NCBI RefSeq assembly: GCF_947331465.1
Contig: NZ_CAMZOK010000002.1
Coordinates: 248,001-312,000, forward strand
DNA from: Shimia sp. Alg240-R146
GTDB lineage: Bacteria; Pseudomonadota; Alphaproteobacteria; Rhodobacterales; Rhodobacteraceae
Direction: 5' to 3'
Length of the DNA: 64,000 nt
A model generated the notes under the pieces. That model was not told the origin of the DNA, did no database searches, and was given only the letters and a program-made list of their open reading frames with translations. The translations under genes and the position numbers were made by a program. This document shows positions 10,138-19,772 of this stretch, one piece after another (the first letter of the stretch is position 1; every line of letters starts with the position of its first letter).

Positions 10138-10527
10138 TTACGCTGGCTCTTGTTCACGCACACCGGAGTCGGTGGTTTCAGGAAAACCTTCGTCCAATTG
10201 CCACCCACGCGCACGCCAGTCCAGAGCGATCAAATGCAGCCCCTTAAGCGAGGCATGAAGCGCCTTGCCGTCTTCGGTCAACTCATAGCTTACCTCGGGT
10301 GGGATGGTGTCTTTCTGGGTGCGTATCAACAGATCATTGCGCTCTAGCATGCGCAGACGATCCGCTAGCACTTTGGCGGAAATTGATGGCACCAGCCCCA
10401 TCAGTTCGCCAAACCGCAAGGAGCCTTCTTGCACCAATCGCCAAAGGATGTAGGTGGTCCAACGCCCTGTGACAGCGCGCAAAAGCGGGTCCATCGGGCA
10501 ATTTGTGTGATTGTCAGCATCAGCCAT
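10138..10527 (-). CDS. HxlR-family transcriptional regulator (redox/quinone-sensing type)
   Basis: Winged-helix DNA-binding protein of 129 residues. It has the HxlR hallmark N-terminus NCPMDPLLRAVTGRWTTYILWRL, the FGELMGLVPSISAKVLADRLRMLERNDLL recognition region and the PPEVSYELTEDGKAL wing. Cys10 is in the place of the single N-terminal cysteine that YodB and relatives use to sense quinones and diamide. The start at 10527 was chosen over an upstream one because AGAAGGAAATC precedes it; the longer frame would run through the operator repeats. It is divergent from a flavodoxin-type quinone reductase, the usual target of such regulators. Confidence 0.9.
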   Translation of the reverse strand: MADADNHTNCPMDPLLRAVTGRWTTYILWRLVQEGSLRFGELMGLVPSISAKVLADRLRMLERNDLLIRTQKDTIPPEVSYELTEDGKALHASLKGLHLIALDWRARGWQLDEGFPETTDSGVREQEPA

Positions 10528-10542
10528 TTCGATTTCCTTCTG

Positions 10543-10590
10543 GTAACTGGTTACATTTCGGTAATCGGTTACCAAAATGTAATGACTTAC
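10543..10590. promoter_or_regulatory. Three phased GTAAC-type dyads, probable HxlR operators
   Basis: Three 12-bp dyads lie in the divergent interval: GTAACTGGTTAC (10543-10554), GTAATCGGTTAC (10561-10572) and GTAATGACTTAC (10579-10590). They start exactly 18 bp apart. A degenerate fourth half begins at 10596. The first dyad lies 15 bp from the regulator start and the last about 54 bp from the flavodoxin start, so binding could control both genes. Confidence 0.7.
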
Positions 10591-10644
10591 TTTTTGTAAC
10601 TGTATCGCCCAAATCCCTTCTGCATGTCAAATGAAGGAGGCAAC

Positions 10645-11217
10645 ATGGCACAGATCGAAATCATTTATTTCTCCGGCTACGGCCACACAACCAAGCAGGC
10701 AGAAGCCGTTTTGGAAGGCGCGCAAAGCGTTGGGAACGCGCGTCTTTGGGCCTTGCCAGAGGACGGTGTTGCATCTGAAGCACTGTGGGACGCGGCGGAT
10801 GCCGCAGACGCGCTGATCTTCGGCTCGCCAACATATATGGGCAACGCGGCATGGCAGTTTAAGCGCTTTGCCGATGAAAGCTCCAAGCGCTGGTTTGGGC
10901 GCAGCTGGAGCGACAAAGTGGCGGGCGGTTTCACAAACTCGGCCAGCACCGTGGGTGACAAAGGCGTGACAATGGCGTGGCTTCAGACCCTCGCGGCGCA
11001 GCACGGTATGCATTGGATTGCCCTCGACCAGATGCCAGCCAACGCGATGGGCGCGACCACGGCGGACCGCAACTGGGCCGGCGGAAGCGCTGGTGCGTTG
11101 TCGACGTCGCCGTCGGATGCGTCGCCAGAGGAGGGGCCGCGCGAAGGGGATCTGACCTCGGCCAAAGATTATGGTGCACGGGTGGCACTGTGGGCGGCGA
11201 AGTTCGCTGGCGAATAA
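10645..11217 (+). CDS. Flavodoxin-fold NAD(P)H:quinone oxidoreductase (WrbA-like)
   Basis: FMN-dependent flavodoxin-fold protein of 190 residues, probably a two-electron quinone reductase. The FMN phosphate loop is FSGYGHTTKQAE at the N-terminus, and FGSPTYMGNAAWQFKRFADES and GGFTNSAST correspond to the later isoalloxazine loops of WrbA/flavodoxins. The C-terminal ARDYG-like SAKDYGARVALWA helix is also typical. The start ATG has AAGGAGG 5 bases upstream. The divergent HxlR regulator and operator array suggest induction by quinones or thiol-reactive compounds; this is inference from family pairings. Confidence 0.88.
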   Translation: MAQIEIIYFSGYGHTTKQAEAVLEGAQSVGNARLWALPEDGVASEALWDAADAADALIFGSPTYMGNAAWQFKRFADESSKRWFGRSWSDKVAGGFTNSASTVGDKGVTMAWLQTLAAQHGMHWIALDQMPANAMGATTADRNWAGGSAGALSTSPSDASPEEGPREGDLTSAKDYGARVALWAAKFAGE

Positions 11218-11224
11218 TTAAACG

Positions 11225-11253
11225 GGAGAGCGGTGCGGTTCCGGCCGCTCTCC
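11225..11253 (+). terminator. Stem-loop after the flavodoxin gene
   Basis: GGAGAGCGG (11225-11233) pairs perfectly with CCGCTCTCC (11245-11253), 8 bases after the stop. No T run follows, so it may be a Rho-assisted terminator or mRNA stabiliser. Confidence 0.5.
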
Positions 11254-11382
11254 TGTGCCTTGAAGGCCCGCGTTGCCCTTGTTTTGTTGACCCAGTGTAC
11301 CGCTGCATACCTTGAACGCGCTGGCTTTATTTGACTTCCTGTGTAGTTTGATCCGAAATGCATAGGTAGGCGGACGTTTGTC

Positions 11383-12663
11383 ATGAGCGGAATTAGAGAT
11401 CACCCGTTGCGATACAATCTGGCGAACGAATTGCATGCGCGTCCGTTCCCAACATTGGCTGCGCCCAGTACGGCGGTGTTTTTGGCGTTGCGCACGCCTG
11501 CAAATGTGGTTGGCCAATCGCGTGATGCAGAGCTTGCGCATTTGCTGGATCTGCTGGACCGGTTTGGTGCGCCACATCCGCAACCGGGCGCGACGCATTT
11601 TACCTGCTCCATCGGGCGCAACACTTTGAAATGGGAAATGCATGCCGAGTTCGTGACCTTTACGGTGTTCACCGACCGGCTGAGCGCACGACCTTTTGAT
11701 CCGGCAGATTTCGAGGCCTTTCCTGAAGATTGGCTGGGGGCTTCGCCGGGCAAGCGCATTACCTCGGCCTTGATACGAGTGGATCACATGCCTGCGCCAC
11801 AAAAGGCGCTTGCGGAGCTATCGTCTTGGTTCGTGCCTGAGAGTATCGCCATGTGTTACGTGCTGGACCGGTCGTGTTTGGTGGCGACAGATTTCCGCAT
11901 CAATGCAGCTGGTCATCAGTGCATGGCGGTCTTTGTCGACAAGACCACAGGATCGCGTCGAATTGGCCGTGTGGTGCAGCGCCTGTGCGAGATCGAGACC
12001 TATAAGACCATGTCGATGCTGGGTTATTTCCGCGTCAAGGCGATTGCCGCCAATTTGGGGGCGCTAGAGGCTGAGGCGGCGACCTTGATGGGCAAGTTGC
12101 GCAGCGACGACGAGGATGCGGACAGCACGCTTGCGCGGCTTCTGGATCTGTCTGGGGATCTGGAAAAGCTGATTGCCGACACGTCGTTCCGTTTTGGTGC
12201 AACTGAAGCCTATGAGGCGATTGTGCATCAGCGCATCACGGTGCTGCGCGAGGAGCGGTTTGAGGGCCGCCAGACCTTTGGTGAGTTCATGTCACGCCGG
12301 TATGATCCTGCGATGCGCACGGTGGCGTCTACAAAGGCGCGGATGATGTCTTTGGCAGATCGGGCAGGGCGGGCAGGGCAGTTGTTGCGCACCAAGGTCG
12401 AGGTTGCGCGGTCAGCGCAGAACCAAAGCTTGCTTGAGAGCATGGACCGCCGCGCGGATCTGGCGTTGCGGTTGCAAGAAACCGTCGAAGGCCTGTCGGT
12501 GGTGGCGATCAGCTATTATGCGGTCTCTTTGGCGGGGTATCTGGTCTATCCGTTGGCCGGCCCACTGGGCGTCAGCAAGGGCGTGATGACGGCGGCAATC
12601 ACGTTGCCGGTGGTGTTGATCGTCTGGTGGCTGGTGCGCCGGATCAAGGCGCGGATGCATTAG
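11383..12663 (+). CDS. DUF3422 family membrane-anchored protein
   Basis: Protein of 426 residues matching the DUF3422 family of proteobacteria, whose function is unknown. The opening HPLRYNLANELHARPFP and the WEMHAEFVTFTVF segment are typical. The middle is a charged, helical coiled-coil-like region (about residues 230-350). Two C-terminal hydrophobic segments (YYAVSLAGYLVYPLAG and VMTAAITLPVVLIVWWLVRR) suggest a membrane anchor with a large cytoplasmic domain. No strong ribosome site precedes the ATG. A bidirectional terminator separates it from the convergent permease gene. Confidence 0.85.
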   Translation: MSGIRDHPLRYNLANELHARPFPTLAAPSTAVFLALRTPANVVGQSRDAELAHLLDLLDRFGAPHPQPGATHFTCSIGRNTLKWEMHAEFVTFTVFTDRLSARPFDPADFEAFPEDWLGASPGKRITSALIRVDHMPAPQKALAELSSWFVPESIAMCYVLDRSCLVATDFRINAAGHQCMAVFVDKTTGSRRIGRVVQRLCEIETYKTMSMLGYFRVKAIAANLGALEAEAATLMGKLRSDDEDADSTLARLLDLSGDLEKLIADTSFRFGATEAYEAIVHQRITVLREERFEGRQTFGEFMSRRYDPAMRTVASTKARMMSLADRAGRAGQLLRTKVEVARSAQNQSLLESMDRRADLALRLQETVEGLSVVAISYYAVSLAGYLVYPLAGPLGVSKGVMTAAITLPVVLIVWWLVRRIKARMH

Positions 12664-12683
12664 GCAACGTGCGCCTAAATAAA

Positions 12684-12713
12684 AAAAGGCCGGAGCGTTG
12701 GCTCCGGCCTTTT
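12684..12713. terminator. Bidirectional Rho-independent terminator
   Basis: AAAAGGCCGGAGC (12684-12696) pairs perfectly with GCTCCGGCCTTTT (12701-12713) around GTTG. T-rich sequence lies on each side in the respective reading directions, between two convergent genes. Confidence 0.9.
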
Positions 12714-12731
12714 CGTTTTTTGATGCAGGCC

Positions 12732-13643
12732 TTAGCGGCCGCGAATACGCGGATCCAAAGCGTCTCGCAGACCATCGCCGAGGTAGTTCACACTCAGCAC
12801 AGTCAGCGAGATCGCCAGGCCGGGCCAGAATACGCGTTCCGGATAGTCTTGCAGATATTGCGTCGCATCGTTCAGCAGGCGCCCCCATGTCGGGAAGTCC
12901 GGCGGGAAGCCCAGACCCAAGAACGACAGCGCGCTTTCCGTGATGATCGCGTTGGCGATCCCCAGCGTGGCCGAGACCATGATTGGTGACAGCACGTTTG
13001 GCAGAATGTGGCGCGCGATCATGTTCTTGTTGGAGGTGCCGATCGAGCGGGCCGCCAGAACAAATTCACGTTCTTTCAGAGCCAGCACATCGCCGCGCAC
13101 GATGCGCGCTGTCGGCATCCACGAGGTGATGCCAATCGCGACAACAATCAGAATAAAGATCCCGCGTTCCGGACCCACGGCCGCTGACAGTGGCTCGCGG
13201 AAGAGCATCATCATGACAAGCAGCAAAGGCAGAACCGGCAGCGCCAGAAACAGGTCCGTCAGGCGCATCAGAATTCCGTCGAGCCGTTTGAAATAGCCCG
13301 CCGTGATGCCGACCAAGCTGCCCAGACCAAGCGCCAGCATCATTGCTGTCAGGCCAACGGCAATCGAGGTCTGCCCGCCGGCCATCATGCGCGCCATTGT
13401 ATCGCGGCCCAACTGATCGGTGCCAAAGGGATGCGCCCAGCTCGGACCCTGGTTGCGGGACCGGATGTCGATGTAGCTCGCATCAAAGGGCCAAAGCCAC
13501 GGGCCAATGAAGACCCCCAGAATGATCACAATGAAAACGATACCCCCCAGCATAGCGCCTTTGTGCGCCTTGAACTGGTGCCACACGTCATACCATTGGC
13601 TGTGCGGCGGGGTGGTGGGTTCCGTGTTGGACATATCAGTCAT
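12732..13643 (-). CDS. Peptide-type ABC transporter permease (DppC/OppC-like)
   Basis: Inner-membrane permease of a peptide/nickel-type ABC importer, about 303 residues. After a short cytoplasmic N-terminus come a first span (GAMLGGIVFIVIILGVFIGPWLW), the periplasmic HPFGTDQLGRDTMARMMAGGQTS motif, and five more spans. The coupling loop EREFVLAARSIGTSNKNMIARHILPN is the EAA-type contact for the ATPase. The ending LGDGLRDALDPRIRGR is classic for DppC. The ATG at 13643 overlaps the upstream permease gene by 8 bases, implying translational coupling. Confidence 0.93.
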   Translation of the reverse strand: MTDMSNTEPTTPPHSQWYDVWHQFKAHKGAMLGGIVFIVIILGVFIGPWLWPFDASYIDIRSRNQGPSWAHPFGTDQLGRDTMARMMAGGQTSIAVGLTAMMLALGLGSLVGITAGYFKRLDGILMRLTDLFLALPVLPLLLVMMMLFREPLSAAVGPERGIFILIVVAIGITSWMPTARIVRGDVLALKEREFVLAARSIGTSNKNMIARHILPNVLSPIMVSATLGIANAIITESALSFLGLGFPPDFPTWGRLLNDATQYLQDYPERVFWPGLAISLTVLSVNYLGDGLRDALDPRIRGR

Positions 13644-14643
13644 AGCGGATCCTCGGATCAAGAATACCGTAGAGCACGTCTGCGATAAGGTTGAAGAACA
13701 CGATCAGGATGGCGAACATAAAGGTCAGCGTCTGCACGGTGGGCAGGTCGTTGGCCTGAATGGCACCGATCAGTTGACCACCGATGCCGTTCACCGAGAA
13801 CACTTGCTCGGTGATGATGGCGCCGCCAAAGATCGCAGGCAGGCCAAGGGCAATCACGGTGACAACCGGGATCATCGAGTTGCGCAGCACGTGCACCAGC
13901 ACGACCACTTTCTCGCTCAGGCCTTTGGCACGCGCGGTGCGCACATAGTCCTGATTGAGGTTGTCCAGCATCGAGGCGCGCATGTAGCGGCTGATCTGGG
14001 CAGTGGTCTGCATGGCAAGCACCATCACCGGCATGATCATCTGGCGCAGTTGATAGACAAAGCTGTCCCAATCCGTGACCTCATGTGTGGTGTCATAGAT
14101 GAACGGGAACCATCCCAGTTGCACCGAAAACAGCACGATGATCAGCGGGCCGGTGAAAAACGGCGGAATGGAATAGCCGATCATGGTGATGAAAGTACCG
14201 GCCTGATCGAAGATCGAATACTGCTTGTAGGCAGAGTAGATGCCAATCGGCAGCGCGATCAGGATGCCCACGATGTAGGACAGGCCCACCACCCAAAGGG
14301 TCTGTGGCAAGCGTTCCACGACCACGTCCATGACGGGGCTGCGGTGCTGCCAGCTGATCACGCGCAGCTTGCCTTCGGAGAAGGCGGTGCCGAAGTAGTG
14401 GTCAAACAGAACCTGCGGTTCGATCCAGAAGAATTGCACCAGCCACTTCCAGTAGCGGACGTGCATCGGCTCGCCAAGACCAAGGGCCTGGCGCATCTTT
14501 TCTTTGACCTCCGGCGGCACGGTCAGAGGGACCTGCGCCATCGGATCGCCTGGTGCCAGTTCCAGCAACAGGAAGATGATCAGCGAGATAAATAAGAGCG
14601 TCGGGATCGCGAGGATCAACCGGCGTATTGTGAAGGTCAGCAT
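13636..14643 (-). CDS. Peptide-type ABC transporter permease (DppB/OppB-like)
   Basis: Partner permease of the same importer, 335 residues. It opens with the TFTIRRLILAIPTLLFISLIIF span and the LAPGDP motif. It carries the RARAKGLSEKVVVLVHVLRNSMIPVVT-type EAA loop (here YVRTARAKGLSE onward) and ends LYGILDPRIRYD, all standard for DppB. A long periplasmic loop between the first two spans (about residues 60-110) is larger than in E. coli DppB. The gene follows the binding-protein gene with a stem-loop between them. Confidence 0.93.
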   Translation of the reverse strand: MLTFTIRRLILAIPTLLFISLIIFLLLELAPGDPMAQVPLTVPPEVKEKMRQALGLGEPMHVRYWKWLVQFFWIEPQVLFDHYFGTAFSEGKLRVISWQHRSPVMDVVVERLPQTLWVVGLSYIVGILIALPIGIYSAYKQYSIFDQAGTFITMIGYSIPPFFTGPLIIVLFSVQLGWFPFIYDTTHEVTDWDSFVYQLRQMIMPVMVLAMQTTAQISRYMRASMLDNLNQDYVRTARAKGLSEKVVVLVHVLRNSMIPVVTVIALGLPAIFGGAIITEQVFSVNGIGGQLIGAIQANDLPTVQTLTFMFAILIVFFNLIADVLYGILDPRIRYD

Positions 14644-14726
14644 GAGTGGCGCCTTTGTTTATGCGTCTGTTTTTGTTGTTGAGCCATGGGCGCAGCGACC
14701 TGCCTGCGCGGGGCTGGAAAAGGAAG

Positions 14727-14752
14727 GAGGGCGGACCCGAAAGCCCGCCCTC
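14727..14752 (-). terminator. Stem-loop between binding-protein and permease genes
   Basis: GAGGGCGG pairs with CCGCCCTC (arms 14727-14734 and 14745-14752), 10 bases after the binding-protein stop. There is no T run. Such hairpins often protect the abundant binding-protein mRNA and reduce read-through into permease genes. Confidence 0.6.
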
Positions 14753-14762
14753 GCAACTCTGA

Positions 14763-16463
14763 TTACTTCACGCGGTGCCAGTCAGCCACGTTCCACAGCT
14801 CGGAGTCCCAAACGTTCAGGATTACGCCGCCGAGCGAGTTGGCGTGTGCAGACACACGACCACGGTGCACAAGTGGCACGATGGTGTAGCTGTCTTTGGT
14901 CAGCATGTTGTTCATCTTGATCGCGATCTCGCCGCGCTTCTCGATGTCGCCGGTACCAGCCAGTTCGTCGATCAGAGCGTCATACGCCGGATCACAGAAG
15001 CGGTTGATGTTTTCACCCTGCCACTGGCTGTCAGGCTTCGGCTCTGCACCACAGCGGTAAGCTGCGAGGTACTGCTGAGGGTCTGTGCCGTTGAAGGTGT
15101 TGGCATACATTTCCACGTCCGCATAGAACTTCTGGAAAGTGTCAGGCGAACCTGGGTCACCGCCGAAGAATACGGATGCAGACAGGTTGCGCAGTTCGGT
15201 TTCAACACCGATTTCGCTCCACCACTGTTTGATCAGGGCTTGGAAGTCCTGACGCACGGCGTTTGTGGATGTCTGGTACAGGATCGAGATTTTCACGCCG
15301 TCTTTGGCGCGGATGCCGTCAGCACCTTTAACCCAGCCAGCTTCGTCCAACAGAGCGTTGGCGCCAGCGATGTCCTGCGTCATGCAGTAGTCGTTCTTGG
15401 CGGAGTAGTTGTCAGGCGAAGGCACCAGATCACAGGTCACTTTACCTGCTTTGCCGTAACCGATTTCAACCAGCAGTTCGCGGTCGATCGCCATGGACAG
15501 TGCCTTACGCACGTTCATGTCGGACAGGAACGGGTGAGGATGAGCAACAGTCGCACGCTCGCCTTCAGGCAAGTCGGAGGACGGGTTGGTCATGTTCATT
15601 TCCAAACGCTCAACCAATGGGCCAAAGCCTGCAATGGCTTTGCCTTTGCCGCCTTCTTCCATTTTGGCAATCACATCGGGTGCCAGCTGGAGGTTCCAAG
15701 CGTAGTCAAATTCGCCGGTTTCCAGAACCGCACGACCAGCACCGGTTGCGTCGCCGCCACCTTTGAAGGTCACTGTTGCGAACGCAGGCTTGGCCGGATC
15801 ACGGTAGTTTGGGTTGGCTTCGTACTGGATCACGTCATTTGTGCGGAAATCCGTCACAACAAACGGGCCGGTGCCGATTGGGCCAAAGTTTTCAGCCGTG
15901 CACTCAGGTGCTTTCGCGCCCATGCAGTTTTCGAACTGAGCTTTCTGGATGATCGGGGACTGGCCGCCAACGAACGGGCCGTATGGGTTCGGCTTAGGCT
16001 GGTTGAAGGTCACTTTGACCGTCATTTCGTCCAGTGCTTCGATGTTTTCAACACCGTCAAAGAACGCTGCCTGTGCGCAACCGCCTTCGGGGTGCATGCA
16101 GTATTCGCCGGTGAACACAACGTCAGCCGAGGTCACTTTCGTGCCGTCGGACCACATCATGCCGTCAGCGATTGTCCATGTGATCGAGGTCAGGTCCTCG
16201 GACACACCGCCATTGCTGACGGTTGGAATGTCAGCAGCCAGGAAAGGCACCATTTTGCCGGTTTCGTCATAGCGTGCCAGCGGCTCAACTGTCAGCGATG
16301 CCGATTCTACATCCTTTGTGCCCGACGACAGGTAGGGGTTCAGGATGGAAGGCGCTTGCCAATAGATGATGTTTACGTGGCCGTCCGAGCCGCGCTCTGC
16401 CATGGCCGCAGGGGCCATTGCAAAGGCTGCCGCAGCGCCAAGCATCAACGTTTTAATCTTCAT
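14763..16463 (-). CDS. ABC transporter substrate-binding protein, family 5 (peptide-type)
   Basis: Periplasmic solute-binding protein of 566 residues. Residues 1-22 are a signal peptide (MKIKTLMLGAAAAFAMAPAAMA). The body has the family 5 pattern: NPYLSSGTKDVESASLTVEPLARYDETGKMVPFLA, DGTKVTSADVVFTGEY, IGTGPFVVTDFRTNDVIQYEANPNY and the FLSDMNVRKALSMAIDRELLV motif. Extra cysteine pairs (YCMHPEGGC, NCMGAKAPEC, TCDLVPSPDNYSAKNDYC) may form disulfides. The length and motifs fit dipeptide/oligopeptide or opine-like ligands. Neighbouring deacylases and an amino acid oxidase point to N-acyl amino acids or small peptides. Confidence 0.93.
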   Translation of the reverse strand: MKIKTLMLGAAAAFAMAPAAMAERGSDGHVNIIYWQAPSILNPYLSSGTKDVESASLTVEPLARYDETGKMVPFLAADIPTVSNGGVSEDLTSITWTIADGMMWSDGTKVTSADVVFTGEYCMHPEGGCAQAAFFDGVENIEALDEMTVKVTFNQPKPNPYGPFVGGQSPIIQKAQFENCMGAKAPECTAENFGPIGTGPFVVTDFRTNDVIQYEANPNYRDPAKPAFATVTFKGGGDATGAGRAVLETGEFDYAWNLQLAPDVIAKMEEGGKGKAIAGFGPLVERLEMNMTNPSSDLPEGERATVAHPHPFLSDMNVRKALSMAIDRELLVEIGYGKAGKVTCDLVPSPDNYSAKNDYCMTQDIAGANALLDEAGWVKGADGIRAKDGVKISILYQTSTNAVRQDFQALIKQWWSEIGVETELRNLSASVFFGGDPGSPDTFQKFYADVEMYANTFNGTDPQQYLAAYRCGAEPKPDSQWQGENINRFCDPAYDALIDELAGTGDIEKRGEIAIKMNNMLTKDSYTIVPLVHRGRVSAHANSLGGVILNVWDSELWNVADWHRVK

Positions 16464-16781
16464 GTCTCACTCCATGTTGCTCGCGGTTACCCGCGAAATT
16501 CAGGCAGATTTAGCTCTGCCCATTTGTTGGTTGTCAGGAAGGGAACGCGCATCGAATCGCTCGAATGCAACGCTGAACAATTATTCATATCCCCTCTCGA
16601 CTGGTCATATCACAGACCACCAAACGGGAAATTGCAAGCGCTCGTTTCGGAACTAACTTCTGGTCAGGTTGCGAATTGTGAACTGCAAATTGACGATCCG
16701 GGGTGTGTTTGACCTTTGCAATCCTTGGCAGTAGCGTCGGCCTCAACGACAAAAAATACAAAAAAATGGGGAGTTGTGGGG
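16464..16781. other. Divergent control region of the peptide-type transporter locus
   Basis: These 318 bases separate the leftward binding-protein operon from the rightward ATPase operon. I see no gene. On the minus strand TTGCAA, 17 bases, TGTGAT (within about 16607-16635) is a possible promoter for the binding-protein operon. The stretch near 16570-16640 is more AT-rich than its surroundings. No strong dyad operator stands out. Confidence 0.5.
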
Positions 16782-18602
16782 ATGTTGGACAATGCCATCG
16801 CCTCGATTGAAAACCTTCGGGTCGAGTTCCAGACAAAAGACGGACCAGTGGTCGGCGTCGAGGATGTGTCCTTTCAGGTCAATCCCGGCGAAACCGTCTG
16901 TATTGTTGGAGAATCCGGCTCTGGGAAGTCGGTGTCCAGCCTCTCGCTGATGCGTCTGGTTGAGTTCGGTGGCGGTGAAATTACGGGCGGTCGCCTGCTT
17001 TTTGATCGCAAGGACCTCGGCGAAGCTGACCTGCGTGCCACCGACAAAGATTTGATGCGCACGATTCGCGGCAACGAGATCGGAATGATCTTTCAGGAGC
17101 CGATGACCGCGCTCAATCCGGTCTTTACCGTGGGTAAACAGCTCACCGAAGGGCTGCGTCTGCACAAAAAACTATCAAAGTCAGATGCTGAGGCGCGCGC
17201 AATCGAATTATTGCGTGAAGTGCGCATCCCGGAGCCCGAGCGGCGGCTGCATCAGTACCCGCACGAATTGTCTGGTGGCATGCGCCAGCGGGTGGTGATC
17301 GCCATGGCGATGGCCTGCGAGCCGCGCCTGTTGATTGCGGACGAACCCACAACGGCGCTCGATGTGACGATTCAAGCCGAAATCCTTGCGCTGATGGACC
17401 GGCTGAAACGCGAGACCGGCACGGCTGTGATGTTCATCACGCATGACATGGCTGTTGTTGCACAGATGGCGGACCGCGTGATCGTGATGTTCCGCGGCAA
17501 CAAGGTCGAAGAGGGCACTGTTGAGGAAATCTTTGAAAACCCGCAGCACGATTACACCAAGGCGTTGCTGGCGGCAGTGCCCAAGTTGGGCGAGATGACC
17601 GGAACGGATATTCCGAGCCCGATGAAGTTGTTTGGCGACGACACTCACAGCACCGATCCGATCCCCGGAACCAATGAACCGATTTTGACGGTAAAGAACC
17701 TCGTCACCCGCTTTCCTGTCAAAGGTGGCTTGATGCGGCGCACGGTGGCCAATGTGCACGCGGTTGAAGACATTTCCTTTACCGTCAACAAAGGCCAAAC
17801 CCTGAGCCTTGTGGGTGAATCCGGCTGCGGCAAATCCACAGCGGGGCGATCACTGCTGCGACTGGTCGAACCGACATCGGGGCATGTGGAGTTTGACGGG
17901 CAGGACATTATTTCCCTGAACCCCAAAGAGATGCACAAAGCGCGCCAAGAGATGCAGATGATCTTTCAGGATCCGTTTGCGTCGCTCAATCCGCAAATGA
18001 TGTTGATGGATCAAGTCAGCGAGCCGATGCGCAATTATGGCACCCACAGCGGCGCTGATTTGCAAAAGCGCGTTGAGATGTTGTTTGACCGGGTAGAGCT
18101 TCCGCGCAGCTTTATGCGCCGATATCCGCATGAACTGTCCGGTGGTCAACGTCAGCGGATCGCAATTGCGCGGGCACTGGCATTGAACCCCAAGCTCATT
18201 GTTTCTGATGAGGCCGTCTCGGCGCTGGATGTGTCAGTGCAGGCGCAGGTTTTGAACCTGATGATGGAATTGCAGGCGGAGCTGGGTATTTCTTATGTGT
18301 TCATTAGCCACGACATGGCCGTGGTCGAACGTGTCAGCCACTATGTCGGTGTGATGTATCTGGGTCGGATCGTAGAGATCGGACCGCGCCGCGCAGTGTT
18401 TGAAGACCCGCGTCACCCCTATACCCAAGCCCTGATGAAAGCGGTTCCGATTGCGGACCCACGTCAGCGCAAGTCTGAGAAAGACCTGAACTTCAAACCA
18501 ATTCCGTCGCCGATCCACCCAGTGGATTATGAAGCTGCGCCGTCGGAGTACGAAGAAGTTGGTCCCGAGCATTTTGTTCTGACCACAGACAGCGGGTACT
18601 AA
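16782..18602 (+). CDS. Fused double ATPase of a peptide-type ABC importer (DppD-DppF type)
   Basis: One 606-residue chain with two nucleotide-binding domains that energise the importer whose permeases run leftward. Domain 1 has Walker A GESGSGKS, signature LSGGMRQR and Walker [13 protein letters not shown], followed by the oligopeptide-type C-terminal extension. Domain 2 (from about residue 300) has [16 protein letters not shown] and [12 protein letters not shown]. Both domains look complete, so both sites should bind ATP. Fused forms such as GsiA are known. The ATG at 16782 follows a GGGGAG-rich leader; a longer open frame upstream lacks a ribosome site. Confidence 0.93.
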   Translation: MLDNAIASIENLRVEFQTKDGPVVGVEDVSFQVNPGETVCIVGESGSGKSVSSLSLMRLVEFGGGEITGGRLLFDRKDLGEADLRATDKDLMRTIRGNEIGMIFQEPMTALNPVFTVGKQLTEGLRLHKKLSKSDAEARAIELLREVRIPEPERRLHQYPHELSGGMRQRVVIAMAMACEPRLLIADEPTTALDVTIQAEILALMDRLKRETGTAVMFITHDMAVVAQMADRVIVMFRGNKVEEGTVEEIFENPQHDYTKALLAAVPKLGEMTGTDIPSPMKLFGDDTHSTDPIPGTNEPILTVKNLVTRFPVKGGLMRRTVANVHAVEDISFTVNKGQTLSLVGESGCGKSTAGRSLLRLVEPTSGHVEFDGQDIISLNPKEMHKARQEMQMIFQDPFASLNPQMMLMDQVSEPMRNYGTHSGADLQKRVEMLFDRVELPRSFMRRYPHELSGGQRQRIAIARALALNPKLIVSDEAVSALDVSVQAQVLNLMMELQAELGISYVFISHDMAVVERVSHYVGVMYLGRIVEIGPRRAVFEDPRHPYTQALMKAVPIADPRQRKSEKDLNFKPIPSPIHPVDYEAAPSEYEEVGPEHFVLTTDSGY

Positions 18603-18605
18603 ATC

Positions 18606-19772
18606 ATGGTAGAGCGCCTCAGCCCCCGCGCAATTTTGGACAAACTGGTGTCGTTTCCAACCGTAAGCCACGACACCAACTTGCCGCTGATTGACTGGGT
18701 TGAGGGCTATCTCGCCAGTCATGGCATTGAAGCCTTTCGCCATCCGCATGAAACCGACCCCGCCAAGGCGGGACTGTTTGCTCATGTGGGGCCAAAGGTT
18801 GAGGGCGCCGTTGTGTTGTCCGGCCACACGGATGTCGTCCCGATCGAGGGGCAGCCGTGGTCGACCGATCCGTTTGAGGTGGTCGAAAAGGACGGCAAGC
18901 TTTTCGGGCGTGGTACCTGTGACATGAAGGGCTTTGACGCTCTGGCGATCTGGGCGATGGTCGAAGGGCAGTATCGTGATCTGACGCGGCCATTGCAGAT
19001 TGCGCTGAGCTATGACGAGGAAATCGGCTGCACCGGCGCGGCGCCGCTGATTGAGGCCATGACCAAGGTTTTGCCCAAGGGCAGCGCAACCATCGTGGGC
19101 GAGCCATCCATGATGGGGGCCGTGACCGGCCACAAAGGTGGCACCGGTTTCATGGTGCATATGCGTGGCTTTGAGGTGCACAGCTCGCTGATGCACACAG
19201 GTGTGAACGCGATCATGTATGGTGCCAAGCTGATCGAATGGGCCAATGAGATGAACGTCGAGAATCGCGCCAAAACGCCGGATGCGGTGGACGCAACGTT
19301 TGAGCCGCCCTGGACGACAGTGCATGTCGGCGTGATCGAAGGCGGCACTGCGCACAACATCACCGCGCTGGATTGCCGGTTTGGTTTGGATTTCCGGTTT
19401 GTCCCGGGAGAAAGCAGCGACGATTGGGTGGCACGGTTCAAAGCCAAGGTGGCCGAGGTCGAAGCCGAAATGCAGGCGGTTGTGCCCGAAACCCGCATTG
19501 ATCTGGAAGAGATGTTTTACGTGCCGGCCCTGATGCCGGAAGAGGCAGGAGAGGCCGAAGCTTTGGTGCGGCGCATTACCGGCGACAACGCCCCGCGCGT
19601 TGTCAGCTATGGCACCGAAGGTGGGCATTTTCAGGACGGTGGGTATTCCACGTTGATCTGTGGCCCCGGCGACATCGCGCAAGCACACCAACCGGATGAG
19701 TTCCTGACTGTGGCGCAGTTCGAAGCCGGTGAACGGTTTATGCGTGATTTGCTGACGGAGCTGGCGGGATGA
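18606..19772 (+). CDS. ArgE/DapE-type deacetylase (acetylornithine deacetylase-like)
   Basis: Zinc-dependent M20 family deacylase of 388 residues, closest in appearance to acetylornithine deacetylase. Metal-site motifs are SGHTDVVP (His and catalytic Asp), the bridging Asp in GRGTCDMKGFDA, DEEIGCTGA with the catalytic Glu and metal Glu, and the late PGDIAQAHQPDEFL histidine. The dimerisation domain lies between about residues 180 and 290. It is 3 bases behind the ATPase stop and overlaps the oxidase start, so it is co-expressed with uptake. In this setting it more likely deacylates imported N-acyl amino acids than makes arginine. Confidence 0.88.
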   Translation: MVERLSPRAILDKLVSFPTVSHDTNLPLIDWVEGYLASHGIEAFRHPHETDPAKAGLFAHVGPKVEGAVVLSGHTDVVPIEGQPWSTDPFEVVEKDGKLFGRGTCDMKGFDALAIWAMVEGQYRDLTRPLQIALSYDEEIGCTGAAPLIEAMTKVLPKGSATIVGEPSMMGAVTGHKGGTGFMVHMRGFEVHSSLMHTGVNAIMYGAKLIEWANEMNVENRAKTPDAVDATFEPPWTTVHVGVIEGGTAHNITALDCRFGLDFRFVPGESSDDWVARFKAKVAEVEAEMQAVVPETRIDLEEMFYVPALMPEEAGEAEALVRRITGDNAPRVVSYGTEGGHFQDGGYSTLICGPGDIAQAHQPDEFLTVAQFEAGERFMRDLLTELAG

